A stretch of DNA of 64,000 bases. Origin: Streptomyces cynarae (GTDB lineage: Bacteria > Actinomycetota > Actinomycetes > Streptomycetales > Streptomycetaceae). The notes beneath the pieces were generated by a model. The model worked only from the letters and a program-made list of their open reading frames with translations, searched no databases and was not told the DNA's origin. This document shows positions 34,404 through 42,525 of this stretch, piece after piece; within the stretch, counting starts at the first letter, position 1; each line of letters starts with the position of its first letter. The DNA is taken from NCBI RefSeq assembly GCF_025642135.1, contig NZ_CP106793.1:7284001-7348000 (forward strand), given 5' to 3'. Position numbers and translations under genes: made by a program.

Positions 34404-35443
34404 GCTCGGGCTCCCTCGATGTCGGTGGTGCAGTCGACGAGGATCTTCATCACTTCGCCGCCGCCCTCCAACGCCTCGAACGCGGTCGGCGCCTGCGTCA
34501 GCGGCACGACCCTGCTGATCAGCCGCTCGGCCGGAATCGTCCCCTCGGCCACCAGCGCAACCGCCTTCTCGAAGTCCGAGCGCTCGTACAACCGGGCCCC
34601 TACCAGGGTGAGTTCCCGCCAGAAGAAGCGGTGCAGGTTCACCTCCCGCGGCCGGGAGTGGATGGCGACAAGGCACAACCGGCCCCGCACTCCGAGGACC
34701 TCGACCGCGGTGTCCACCCCGCCGGCGGCACCGGAGACCTCGAAGGCGACGTCCGCGCCCGCCTCCCCGGTCCACTCACCGACCAGCCCGGGCACGTCGA
34801 CGCCTGCCGGGTCCCAGGTGACCAGCCCCAACTCCTGCGCCAGGGAACGGCGGTGGGCGCTCAGCTCCACCACCCGTACCTCGGCCCCGGCGGCCTGCGC
34901 GACCAGCGCGATCAGTACGCCGACCGGACCGCCGCCGACCACCACGACTTTCTCGCCCTCACGTACCCGGGCCCGGCCCACGTCGTGCACGGCGACCGCG
35001 GTCGGCTCGACGAGTGCGGCCCGGTCCAGGGGGAGGGCGTCGGGCAGCGGAATGAGGGTCGAAGCGGGCACCCTCCAGCGCTGCTGCATCGCGCCCGGGG
35101 AGTCGATGCCGATGAAGTCGAGGTGCTGGCAGATGTGCTGATGGCCCGCGCGGCAGGCCGGGCAGGAACCGTCCCAGCGCAGCGGCATCACCGTCACCGC
35201 GTCCCCGGGCTGCCAGCCCTCCACCTCCGGACCGACACGGACGATACGGCCGGACATCTCATGTCCCAGGACGGCCGGCGCAGCCACCCGGGCATCCATG
35301 TCACCGTGGAAGATGTGCAGATCGGTACCGCAGATACCCACGTAGGCGGGGGCCAGCTCCACCTCCCCGGGACCGGGGGCGGGGGCGTCGACGACCGCTG
35401 TGTCCAGGGTGCGGGCGGCCGTGTAGCGGACAGCGAGTGTCAT
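34400..35443 (-). CDS. Zinc-dependent medium-chain dehydrogenase
   Basis: A 347-residue MDR enzyme of the threonine/sorbitol dehydrogenase group. Catalytic zinc ligands are Cys38 (GICGTD), His61-Glu62 (GHEMSGR) and a Glu in LVEPTAVAVHD; the Rossmann motif is VVVVGGGPVGVL. The structural zinc site is unusual: Cys94, Cys97 and Cys105 are present but the first of the four cysteines is Asp91 at exactly the expected position. A carboxylate at this site is known in the Sulfolobus alcohol dehydrogenase, so zinc may still bind. It would oxidise a secondary hydroxyl of a sugar or sugar acid in the pathway. Confidence 0.88.
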   Translation of the reverse strand: MTLAVRYTAARTLDTAVVDAPAPGPGEVELAPAYVGICGTDLHIFHGDMDARVAAPAVLGHEMSGRIVRVGPEVEGWQPGDAVTVMPLRWDGSCPACRAGHQHICQHLDFIGIDSPGAMQQRWRVPASTLIPLPDALPLDRAALVEPTAVAVHDVGRARVREGEKVVVVGGGPVGVLIALVAQAAGAEVRVVELSAHRRSLAQELGLVTWDPAGVDVPGLVGEWTGEAGADVAFEVSGAAGGVDTAVEVLGVRGRLCLVAIHSRPREVNLHRFFWRELTLVGARLYERSDFEKAVALVAEGTIPAERLISRVVPLTQAPTAFEALEGGGEVMKILVDCTTDIEGARA

Positions 35444-35531
35444 GGTGTCGTCAGGATCCCTTCAGCGCGGACGCCGATGGTCAGCAGCAGATCGGTGTGG
35501 GCACGGATGTCGTGAGGGTGGGGTCGACGGC

Positions 35532-36449
35532 TCAGGTGTGCTGTGTGGCGCCGGTGGGCGGCTCCGTGTCTTCGGCGTGCCGGGGAAGGCCGTAGAAGGC
35601 GGACGCAGTGCCGGCGAGGAGTGCCTGGATGTCGCTCTCGGCGCAGCCGGTGAGCAACTCGTCCACGGTGGCGGCCCAGCGGTTCCAGCCTCCCGCGAGG
35701 TTCGCGACCGGCCAGTCCGAACCGAACATCAGCCTGTCCGGGCCGAAGGAACTGAGCAGGACGTCCCAGACCGGGCGGATGTCGGCGGTGGTCCAGGTGC
35801 CGTGGTCGGCCTCGGTGATCAGGCCCGACACCTTGCAGACCACCTGGGGGTGTCCGGCCAGCAGGCGCACCTGGCGTCCCCAGTCGGCCAGTTCGCCTCG
35901 GGCGATGGACGGCTTGCCCGCGTGGTTGAGTACCTGGGGCAGGTCGGGGAAGCGTTCCGCCAGTCGGACCGCCTGGTCGAGTTGGTGACTGCGGATGAGC
36001 ACGTCGTAGCGGAGCCCCCGGTCCCGCACCGCCGCCAGCCCGCGTTCGACGTCGGGCCGTTGCAGCCAGCCCGCGTCCGTCTCGCCCTGGACGAGGTGGC
36101 GCAGGGACCGCAGATACGTGCCGCCCGGCCCGGCGAGCAGCCCGTCGAGCACGTCACCGACAGCCGGGGACGTCAGGTCCGCCCAGCCGACCACGGCCCC
36201 GATCAGCGGCTCCTCCTCCGCGAGCGCGAGCAGGTCCTCGGTCTCGGGCACGTCCGCCACGCACTGCACGACCACCGTGCTGTGCAGCCGACGGCCCGCG
36301 ATGGGGTGGGTGGCGGTGGAGCGCAGATCATCGGGGGTGAAGGTGCGGCGGATCGATGTCACGGCGGGGTCGTCCAGCCAGGGTTGCGGGCGCAGGGCGA
36401 GGTCCCACAGGTGGTGGTGGGCGTCGACGAGTGCAGCGGTGGAGGTCAC
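35532..36449 (-). CDS. Amidohydrolase-family aldonolactonase (L-fuconolactonase-like)
   Basis: About 305 residues of a COG3618-type amidohydrolase TIM barrel. It opens with VDAHHHLWDLALRPQPWL, the metal-binding HxH strand with the D-xx-x-RPQPWL pattern seen in L-fuconolactonases and L-rhamnonolactonases, then WADL, LNHAGKP, CKVSGLI and the catalytic FGSDWPV Asp. It hydrolyses the lactone made by the aldose dehydrogenase. The start is uncertain: GTG 36449 or TTG 36461, neither with a strong ribosome site. It lies 48 bp after the mutarotase gene. Confidence 0.87.
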   Translation of the reverse strand: MTSTAALVDAHHHLWDLALRPQPWLDDPAVTSIRRTFTPDDLRSTATHPIAGRRLHSTVVVQCVADVPETEDLLALAEEEPLIGAVVGWADLTSPAVGDVLDGLLAGPGGTYLRSLRHLVQGETDAGWLQRPDVERGLAAVRDRGLRYDVLIRSHQLDQAVRLAERFPDLPQVLNHAGKPSIARGELADWGRQVRLLAGHPQVVCKVSGLITEADHGTWTTADIRPVWDVLLSSFGPDRLMFGSDWPVANLAGGWNRWAATVDELLTGCAESDIQALLAGTASAFYGLPRHAEDTEPPTGATQHT

Positions 36450-36497
36450 TGGGGAATCCAAGTCGGGTCGGTACGGTTCGGGCCGAGTCAGGCCGAG

Positions 36498-36845
36498 TCA
36501 GGCCGTGGTGTCGTCGCCCGGCGGGCTCAGGTGCCAGATCTCGGTGAGTTCCGTCCACTGGCGTGAGTCGCCCCGGTCGGGCCAGGGCTCCTGACAGGGA
36601 TCGGTGAGCTTCCACCATTCCTGGGTTTCGGGGTCGGCCTCGAGTGCCGCCATGTCGGCCGCGAAGTCCTCGCCGTGGTACTCGAAGTAGGCGAACAGCG
36701 CGTCACCGTGGAGGAAGATGCTGTAGTTGCGGATGTGCGCCCGGTGCAGAGCCGCTTCGACGCCGGGCCAGACGGCGGAGTGGAGTTCGAGGTACTCCCG
36801 GCGGTGTTCGGGCCGGAGCCTGATGGTCTGTGCGATGCGTTTCAT
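36498..36845 (-). CDS. L-rhamnose/L-fucose mutarotase
   Basis: A 115-residue protein of the RhaM/COG3254 family, which interconverts the anomers of L-rhamnose or L-fucose. It starts MKRIAQTIRLRPEHRREYLE, with LHSAVWPGVEAALHRAHIRNYSIFLHGDALFAYFEY in the middle (catalytic His and Tyr regions) and WWKLTDPCQEP near the end, all family hallmarks. The C-terminal acidic tail is short. ATG 36845 overlaps the stop of the upstream gene by one base. Mutarotation supplies the correct anomer to the aldose 1-dehydrogenase in the same operon. L-fucose fits the fucosidases in the window; L-rhamnose cannot be excluded. Confidence 0.9.
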   Translation of the reverse strand: MKRIAQTIRLRPEHRREYLELHSAVWPGVEAALHRAHIRNYSIFLHGDALFAYFEYHGEDFAADMAALEADPETQEWWKLTDPCQEPWPDRGDSRQWTELTEIWHLSPPGDDTTA

Positions 36846-38830
36846 CACGCACGCTCCTGAGGGGTGAAGGGCGTCCGGTAGCTGGGGGTGTTGGTGCGCA
36901 GCCGAAGCCGGAGAGTGAGCCGGATGCGGGTGGAGGCGGGCAGGTGGACGGTCAGGAAGGCGCTGTCGCAGGACTGCTCCGTCTCGGTGACCACCGGTTC
37001 CGTGTGGCCGTAGTCGTACATGTCCCCGATCCAGCCGTCGTCCGCGCAGTTCGTGTACCGGACGGCGGAGATGGTGTGCTCGGCGAAGGCGCCGGCCTGG
37101 ACGATCACCGTGCGGTCTGCCTCGGGGGAGAGGTTCACCAGTTCCACGGTGGTCGCCTCGGGGTCGATCGAGGTGACCAGCGCGGCCACGCCCGGGGGAA
37201 GGCCGGCGCGGCGGGCGTCGGCGTCGTGGTACCGCAGCCGTGCCTGCTGCAGGCCGCCGTTGTAGAGCACCTGAGGACCGCCCCAGGTCAGCTGCACGAG
37301 GGCCTCGGTGACCACGGGGTTGCACAGCTGCCACACGTGGATGTCGGCCTCGGGCACGTCCAGGTCGCGGTAGCGGTCGATGCGGCGCAGGCGATGGCGG
37401 ACCTGGGCCTGCGCGGCGGCGAGCATCCGCTCGGGGTAGTCGGGGTCGTCGCCGGCGAGGAAGGCGAACCACGCCTTCTCGTGTCCCGACTCCTCCTTGG
37501 CGCGGAACGGCCGCACGGTGCGCCAGTCGATGCCGTCGGCCTCGCGCAGCCCTTCCAGCCGTGCGCGGTCGGCGTCGGAGGCCGTGTGGTGCCAGAGAGC
37601 CACCGGCACCGGCGGGGTGACCGGGTTGTAGTCGAACCAGCCGGAATCGTTGTGGCGGAACGGGAGGTGGAGTGTGGGCGTGTGGACGTCCGGGCCGAGC
37701 TCGGCCACCCACTTGGAGGGGAGGCTGGAGTCCGCCTCCGCGTGCGGCATCACCTTGCCGCGGCAGATGAGGGCGTCGAGTGAGGTCGCGACCATGGAGA
37801 GGTAGTCGTCGTCCCCGGTGACCGTCGCCGCCGCGAGCGCCGCCACGCAGGCCGCGTGGCCCACGCTGTGCCAGCCGTGCGGCCAGGACCAGCCGTAGTG
37901 GCCGCCGTACCAGCGGCCCTCCAGCAGGCTGCCGACGACTCCGTCCGGGCCGACGTTGTCCGGGATGAGGCCCTCGTTCGCCTGTGTGCGCTCCCGCCAC
38001 GCGCCCACGTACTCGACGATCCAGTCGCGGTAGCGGTCCTCGCCGGTGAGGATCCAGGCGTTGAGGACCAGTCCGGCCGCAGCGAGGTTGACCGCCGTGT
38101 CGCCGACGCCCATCCGGTCCCGCATCTGCGCACCGAGACGCGGATCCTCCGAGAGCGGGTACGGGCCGCCGTCCGCCTCGGGTATCCAGTCCAGCGGGAA
38201 GCCGTACGTCTCCGCTTCCTTCGGCAGCCACGGATAGACGTCGCCGTCGAACAGGCCCCGGCGGTCGGGGTCGCTGCCGTTGTGCGGGCGGGTGATGACG
38301 CGGTGCTCGGGGTCGTAGTTGCCCTTGTCCGGATCGACGTACAACTCGGCGAAGCGCAGAGCGCGTTCGGACCAGCGGTCGGGGGCGGCCATGCAGAGGA
38401 AGTAGAGCAGGAGCAGGCTCTCGCCCTGGTGGAACCAGTCGTAGCCGCGTTCGAACTCGTCACGGAGCATGCCCAGTTCGGTGAGCTGCCGGGTCACGCC
38501 CTCCCAGTGCTTCTCACTGGCGGGCAGCAGATCGTCGGCGCCGCCGAGGAGATACAGCTGGGGCCAGTTGAAGAACACCTCGTAGAAGTCGTCCACCCCG
38601 TCACGGGTGGTCAGCCGGCCCGTGTAGTTCAGCCGTCCGTCCGGGCCGGTGAAGTCGCGGGCGAAGCGCCGCCAGGCGTGGTCGAGCAGATCGAACAGGG
38701 CCCGCTGGGCCACGGCCCAGCCGGGGGCTTCGAGCAGCGGCACCCCCGCCTGGATCTCGGGCGGCGGGGTCGGGTGGCCGGAGGGCGGGGCGTCTTCGGC
38801 CGAGGTGTGGTCGGCAGAGCTGAAGGGCAT
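36845..38830 (-). CDS. Putative alpha/alpha-barrel glycoside hydrolase, family not assigned
   Basis: A 661-residue cytoplasmic protein that I cannot place in a named family. ATG 38830 follows GGAGAT. Residues about 40-500 are helical with aromatic, acidic segments spaced as in (alpha/alpha)6 toroids: DDFYEVFFNWPQLYLLGG, YDWFHQGESLLLLYFL, ITRPHNGSDPDRRGLFDGD, YGGHYGWSWPHGWHSVGHAA and WQLCNPVVTEALVQLTWGG. The last ~110 residues are beta-rich (TTVELVNLSPEADRTVIVQ), like a C-terminal beta-sandwich. The layout recalls GH families acting on intracellular oligosaccharides and uronides. Its place between the ABC permease and the mutarotase implies that it releases the monosaccharide from an imported oligosaccharide. 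Catalytic residues are not known; the conserved acidic residues in the toroid are candidates. Confidence 0.6.
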   Translation of the reverse strand: MPFSSADHTSAEDAPPSGHPTPPPEIQAGVPLLEAPGWAVAQRALFDLLDHAWRRFARDFTGPDGRLNYTGRLTTRDGVDDFYEVFFNWPQLYLLGGADDLLPASEKHWEGVTRQLTELGMLRDEFERGYDWFHQGESLLLLYFLCMAAPDRWSERALRFAELYVDPDKGNYDPEHRVITRPHNGSDPDRRGLFDGDVYPWLPKEAETYGFPLDWIPEADGGPYPLSEDPRLGAQMRDRMGVGDTAVNLAAAGLVLNAWILTGEDRYRDWIVEYVGAWRERTQANEGLIPDNVGPDGVVGSLLEGRWYGGHYGWSWPHGWHSVGHAACVAALAAATVTGDDDYLSMVATSLDALICRGKVMPHAEADSSLPSKWVAELGPDVHTPTLHLPFRHNDSGWFDYNPVTPPVPVALWHHTASDADRARLEGLREADGIDWRTVRPFRAKEESGHEKAWFAFLAGDDPDYPERMLAAAQAQVRHRLRRIDRYRDLDVPEADIHVWQLCNPVVTEALVQLTWGGPQVLYNGGLQQARLRYHDADARRAGLPPGVAALVTSIDPEATTVELVNLSPEADRTVIVQAGAFAEHTISAVRYTNCADDGWIGDMYDYGHTEPVVTETEQSCDSAFLTVHLPASTRIRLTLRLRLRTNTPSYRTPFTPQERA

Positions 38831-38903
38831 GGAAGGATCTCCGTTCGGAGGGAAGGCGGGAGTGCGCACACCGGGCACGACGGCCGGGCGGACGGGCCCG
38901 GCG

Positions 38904-39815
38904 TCATTCCTTGGTGGCGCCGGCGAGCATCCCGCTGACCAGGAAGCGCTGGGCGAAGAGGAAGACGACCAGCACGGGTGTGATGGCGACCAGCGTCGCC
39001 AGAGCCAACTCCGGGCGCTGGATCGCCACGTCGCCGACGGCCGGATTGAACGACGGCACACTGCTGAGCAGGTTGCCGACACCCACCTGGATCGGCATCT
39101 GGCTGCTCTCGGGGAGCATCACGTACGGCAGGAAGTAGTTGGTCCAGTTGGCGACGAAGCTGAAGAAGCCCACGAGCGCGATGACCGGCGTCGCCAGCGG
39201 CAACGCGATGTGCCGGAAGACGCCGAACTCGGAGCAGCCGTCCATGCGTGCCGCTGCCAGCAGGTCCTTCGGTACGGCGGTGGTGAAGTAGATGTACGTC
39301 AGGTACACCCCGAAGGGGTAGAACGAGTACGGCAGGATGATCGACCACATCGTGCCGATCAGGTGCACCGCGTTGATCTCCAGGAACAGCGGCACCACCA
39401 GCGTGGCGTTCGGCATGAGCATCACGACCAGGGTCGAGATCAGCAGCATGCGCCGACCGCGGAACTCGGTCATGGCCAGGGCGTATCCCGCCGGTACGGC
39501 GACACACAGCGTGATGGCCAGCGAGATCACGGCATAGAGCGCGGAGTTGCGCAGCCACAGCAGGATGGCGTCGTCCTGGAACGCCGTGAGCCCGTGCCAG
39601 TTGGCCATGAAGGCGTGCCAGGATCCGATGGAGAGCGGGCTGTCGTGGACCAGTTGCTGGTCGGTCTTGGTCGCCGCGAGGAGCAGCCAGAGCACCGGCA
39701 GTACGAAGAACACCACGAACACGGTCAGTACGCTGCCGGTCAGCAGCCGGGAGACGACGCGCGGCTGGGGACGGGGGCGCCGCCGCTCCGGAGCCCGGTG
39801 CTGCGTTCGGCTCAT
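38904..39815 (-). CDS. Carbohydrate ABC transporter permease (MalG type)
   Basis: A permease of 303 residues from ATG 39815 (GGAGGGGGG upstream); an earlier ATG at 39881 would overlap the previous permease gene by 11 bp. It has six predicted membrane helices, starting SVLTVFVVFFVLPVLWLLLAATK, and the EAA-type coupling loop AARMDGCSEFGVFRHIALPLATPV that contacts the ATPase. The C-terminus ends in RFLVSGMLAGATKE, typical of MalG/LplC proteins. It pairs with the permease upstream and the lipoprotein. No ATPase gene is present, as is common in Streptomyces, where one MsiK-like ATPase serves many sugar transporters. Confidence 0.92.
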   Translation of the reverse strand: MSRTQHRAPERRRPRPQPRVVSRLLTGSVLTVFVVFFVLPVLWLLLAATKTDQQLVHDSPLSIGSWHAFMANWHGLTAFQDDAILLWLRNSALYAVISLAITLCVAVPAGYALAMTEFRGRRMLLISTLVVMLMPNATLVVPLFLEINAVHLIGTMWSIILPYSFYPFGVYLTYIYFTTAVPKDLLAAARMDGCSEFGVFRHIALPLATPVIALVGFFSFVANWTNYFLPYVMLPESSQMPIQVGVGNLLSSVPSFNPAVGDVAIQRPELALATLVAITPVLVVFLFAQRFLVSGMLAGATKE

Positions 39816-39870
39816 GACACTTGATCCCCCCTCCGCACGTGGGCTGGCGGCGACCGGTGTGGCAAAGGAC

Positions 39871-40785
39871 TTATTCGGCATCGAAGAACCCCGACCGTGC
39901 GACGAAGACTGCGGCGGCCGACACGCTGACGACCAGGAGCTCCACCGAGACCGCCGCGGCGCCGTTGATGTTGTTCATCTGGAAGGCGAAGTCGTACGTC
40001 AGCTGGTTCAGCGAGTAGTCGCGTCCGGCCACGCCCACGCTGGCGAGGGAGAGCAGTTGCGGCTCGACGAAGAGCTGCGCGCCGCCCGCGAAGGCCAGGA
40101 TCACCATGTACACGATCCACTTGCGGAGCATCGGGATCTGCACCCGCCAGGCGGTCTGCCAGGCGTTCGCGCCGTCGATGCGGGCGGCTTCCATGACGTC
40201 CGTGGGAATGTTGTTGAGCGCGCCGTACATGACGACGATCCAGCCGCCCGCGCCGGTCCAGAACGCGATGATCGTGAACAGCACGGGCAGGTTGCCGGGT
40301 GCGATGACCTCGCCGAAGGTGTGGAACCCGAGCGCGCTCAGCAGCGAACTGACCGGGCTCACCGTCGGGTCGAGCATGAACAGCCACACCAGCACGCTCG
40401 CGGCGCCGGCGAGCGCTCCGGGGATGTAGTAGAGGAAGCGGAGTGCCTTGCCGGCCGTCCCGGATGCCAGACGGTGCAGCAGCAGCGCCAGGCCCACCAC
40501 GAACACCACCAGTGACGCCAGCCAGAAGACGAGGTACACGGCGATGTGGCTCACGGCGCCCATGAAGCGGAAGTCGTGCCCCGTGGTGAGGAAGTTGGAG
40601 ATGCCGGTGAACGTGCCCCCGGCATCGGTGAAGGCGAAGTAGACCGCGTAGGCGGTCGGAAGGACGCCGAAGGCGATCAGCAGGATCACGTATGCGGCGA
40701 CGAAGGCCATGCCGGCCCGGCTCTGCCGGGCGGCGCCGCGAGGGCGCCGGGCGGCAGAGCCGGCCGAGGTGTGCGTGAGCGTCAC
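39871..40785 (-). CDS. Carbohydrate ABC transporter permease (MalF type)
   Basis: A 304-residue permease from GTG 40785, which overlaps the binding-protein stop by 4 bp. Membrane helices include MAFVAAYVILLIAFGVLPTA and AVYLVFWLASLVVFVVGLAL. The EAA loop reads EAARIDGANAWQTAWRVQIPML, the best-conserved sign of a binding-protein-dependent sugar permease. It forms a heterodimer with the MalG-type protein downstream. The substrate is inferred to be an oligosaccharide carrying the sugar that the operon degrades. Confidence 0.93.
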   Translation of the reverse strand: MTLTHTSAGSAARRPRGAARQSRAGMAFVAAYVILLIAFGVLPTAYAVYFAFTDAGGTFTGISNFLTTGHDFRFMGAVSHIAVYLVFWLASLVVFVVGLALLLHRLASGTAGKALRFLYYIPGALAGAASVLVWLFMLDPTVSPVSSLLSALGFHTFGEVIAPGNLPVLFTIIAFWTGAGGWIVVMYGALNNIPTDVMEAARIDGANAWQTAWRVQIPMLRKWIVYMVILAFAGGAQLFVEPQLLSLASVGVAGRDYSLNQLTYDFAFQMNNINGAAAVSVELLVVSVSAAAVFVARSGFFDAE

Positions 40786-42149
40786 TTGGAGACCTTGTAT
40801 CCGTCGGACTCGGCGTACTTGGTGATGGCGTCCTGCCAGGCGGGGAGCATCGAGACGATGCTCTTGCCCTGGGTCAGGCCGGGCTTGACCGTGGCCGCCC
40901 AGATCGCCTCCTGGCTGAACTGTCCGGAGCCCCATCCGGGCCAGACCTGGGAGGAGGCATCCTTGAGCGCGCTCAGGTCACCGCTGAAGTAGCCGGCGGT
41001 GCTCTGCGCGTTCAGCCAGGTGTCGGCAGCGGGCGCGTAGGCCGGGAAGCCCGGCGCCTTCGAACCCTGGTAGGCCTTGTCGGTGGTGACCCACTTCAGG
41101 AAGTCGGTGGCCGCCTTGATGTGCGCGGAGTGCTGGGACAGCAGCCAGGTGCCGCCGCCGACGTTGCCGGTGGTCGGTGAGGGATCACCCTTCCACTGCG
41201 GGATGGGCGCCGCCGCGATCTGCTTGGCCGGCGTCTTGAACGTGCCCTGGAACAGCGCGCTGCCGTACCAGGCCGGACCCGGCATGAGCAGTACCTTGTC
41301 CGCCTCGTTCTTCCCGAAGTCGGTGCTGAAGACGCCGCTGACGGACATGGCCTTGTCCTTGATGAGCACGTCCATGAGCTTGGCCATCTTGGTGCAGTTC
41401 TCGCTGGTGGTGTTCACGGAGACGGACTTGGGGCCGGTGATGTGGTTGGCGCCGCACTTGCTCGCCCACAGGTAGATCTCGGGGGTGAAGGAGTCGCCGG
41501 CGTCGCCCACGAGGTAGCCGGGGTGCTCCTTGGCCACCTTCTCGCCGAGCTGCTGGTACTCCTCCCAGGTGGTGGGCACCGTGTAGCCGAACTTCTTCAG
41601 CAGCGGCGCGTTGTACCAGAGCACCGCCTGGGAGAGGTCGTTGCGCAGGCAGTAGACGGTGCCGTTGACCGTGCAGACGTCGTTGGCGCCCTTGGCGAAT
41701 TCGGCCAGGGTCATGGAGGAGATCAGGCCCTTGTTGAGAGGCGCCGCGAAGCCCGCGTCGACCGCCCAGGTCGCCTCGTTGTTCTGGGAGCTGAAGACGA
41801 CGTCCGGCCAGCCCTTGCCGGTGCGGTTGAAGAGCTGGACCTTGGTCTGGAGGTAGTTCGAGCCGTTGGCGTCGCCGTCGTAGGTGACGATGTCCATCTT
41901 CACGTCGGGGTGGAGCTTCTGGTACAGCTTCGCGGCGTCCAGACGGGTCGCGTCCACCCAGACGGTCAACGCGCCGTCCTTCTGGGCCGCTTGGGCGAAG
42001 CCGTCCTTGACGGTCGTACCGGTAGCGCTTCCGCCGCTGCAGCCGGCCACGGTCAGCATCACCACCGAGGCCGCGCAGCCGGCCAGCAACGCCGAACGCC
42101 GCCTGCTGGGCACTCTTTCCTGGGCGGCCGGAGGCTTGTTGAGGGTCAT
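40782..42149 (-). CDS. Sugar ABC transporter substrate-binding lipoprotein
   Basis: A 455-residue extracytoplasmic binding protein, the first gene of the operon. ATG 42149 has GGAG at 6 nt; a GTG at 42161 is possible. A twin-basic N-region (RRRSALLAGCAASVVMLTV) and a lipobox VAGC at 34-37 mark a membrane-anchored lipoprotein. The rest follows the family 1 solute-binding fold: LTVWVDATRLDAAKLYQKL, WPDVVFSSQNNEATWA, YCLRNDLSQAVLWYNAPLLKKFGY, PTTWEEYQQL and a C-terminal helical lobe. It delivers a sugar or oligosaccharide to the two downstream permeases. It is divergent from the GntR gene, whose presumed operator lies between them. Confidence 0.93.
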   Translation of the reverse strand: MTLNKPPAAQERVPSRRRSALLAGCAASVVMLTVAGCSGGSATGTTVKDGFAQAAQKDGALTVWVDATRLDAAKLYQKLHPDVKMDIVTYDGDANGSNYLQTKVQLFNRTGKGWPDVVFSSQNNEATWAVDAGFAAPLNKGLISSMTLAEFAKGANDVCTVNGTVYCLRNDLSQAVLWYNAPLLKKFGYTVPTTWEEYQQLGEKVAKEHPGYLVGDAGDSFTPEIYLWASKCGANHITGPKSVSVNTTSENCTKMAKLMDVLIKDKAMSVSGVFSTDFGKNEADKVLLMPGPAWYGSALFQGTFKTPAKQIAAAPIPQWKGDPSPTTGNVGGGTWLLSQHSAHIKAATDFLKWVTTDKAYQGSKAPGFPAYAPAADTWLNAQSTAGYFSGDLSALKDASSQVWPGWGSGQFSQEAIWAATVKPGLTQGKSIVSMLPAWQDAITKYAESDGYKVSK

Positions 42150-42525
42150 GAGCGACTCCACTGGGTTTGCAGGCGCCCCGAGCAGATCGGGAGGGCGGCG
42201 CGTGGATGAGGGCGACGCCGGGCCGTCCCGGTCGGGCGTCGGGTGGTGAGGACGGCTGTGCTGCTGCCGCCGCGGAAGAAATTAGCCGCCTTATCAAGGT
42301 GCCAGTCAAGGGGCATGGTCGGCTTTTTTGCGGTGGATTTATGGACGCCAGGACAGTGACCGCATGGGGTTGTGTATCTATTCACCAATATGTCCAATAA
42401 GTGCTTTGATTCATGTCTTGGTTTTCCGGAAGATAAGTACGACTCATTGGACGTCTGAGGTATGATGCACGCGGCTCTACAGCGGTCAGTTGCACTCGTC
42501 GCAGTCACTCCCGGAGGCAGGACAG
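42150..42525. promoter_or_regulatory. Divergent control region of the sugar operon and GntR gene
   Basis: A gene-free, A/T-richer 376-bp gap between the outward-facing lipoprotein and GntR genes. It contains operator copy C at 42433-42447 and, about 50 bp to its left, a looser related pair (CCAATAAGT at 42393-42401 facing ACTCATTGG at 42442-42450). I could not place -35/-10 elements securely. Confidence 0.55.
42433..42447. promoter_or_regulatory. GntR-type operator, copy C
   Basis: ATAAGTACGACTCAT matches copy A (20811) at 13 of 15 positions and copy B (21063) at 13 of 15. It sits about 80 bp upstream of the GntR gene in the divergent control region. Confidence 0.55.

Noticed and set aside
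36460..36500. Repeated ggccgagtca units as a possible operator array
   Set aside because: Only three short, GC-rich copies of about 10 bp between two genes; could be chance.
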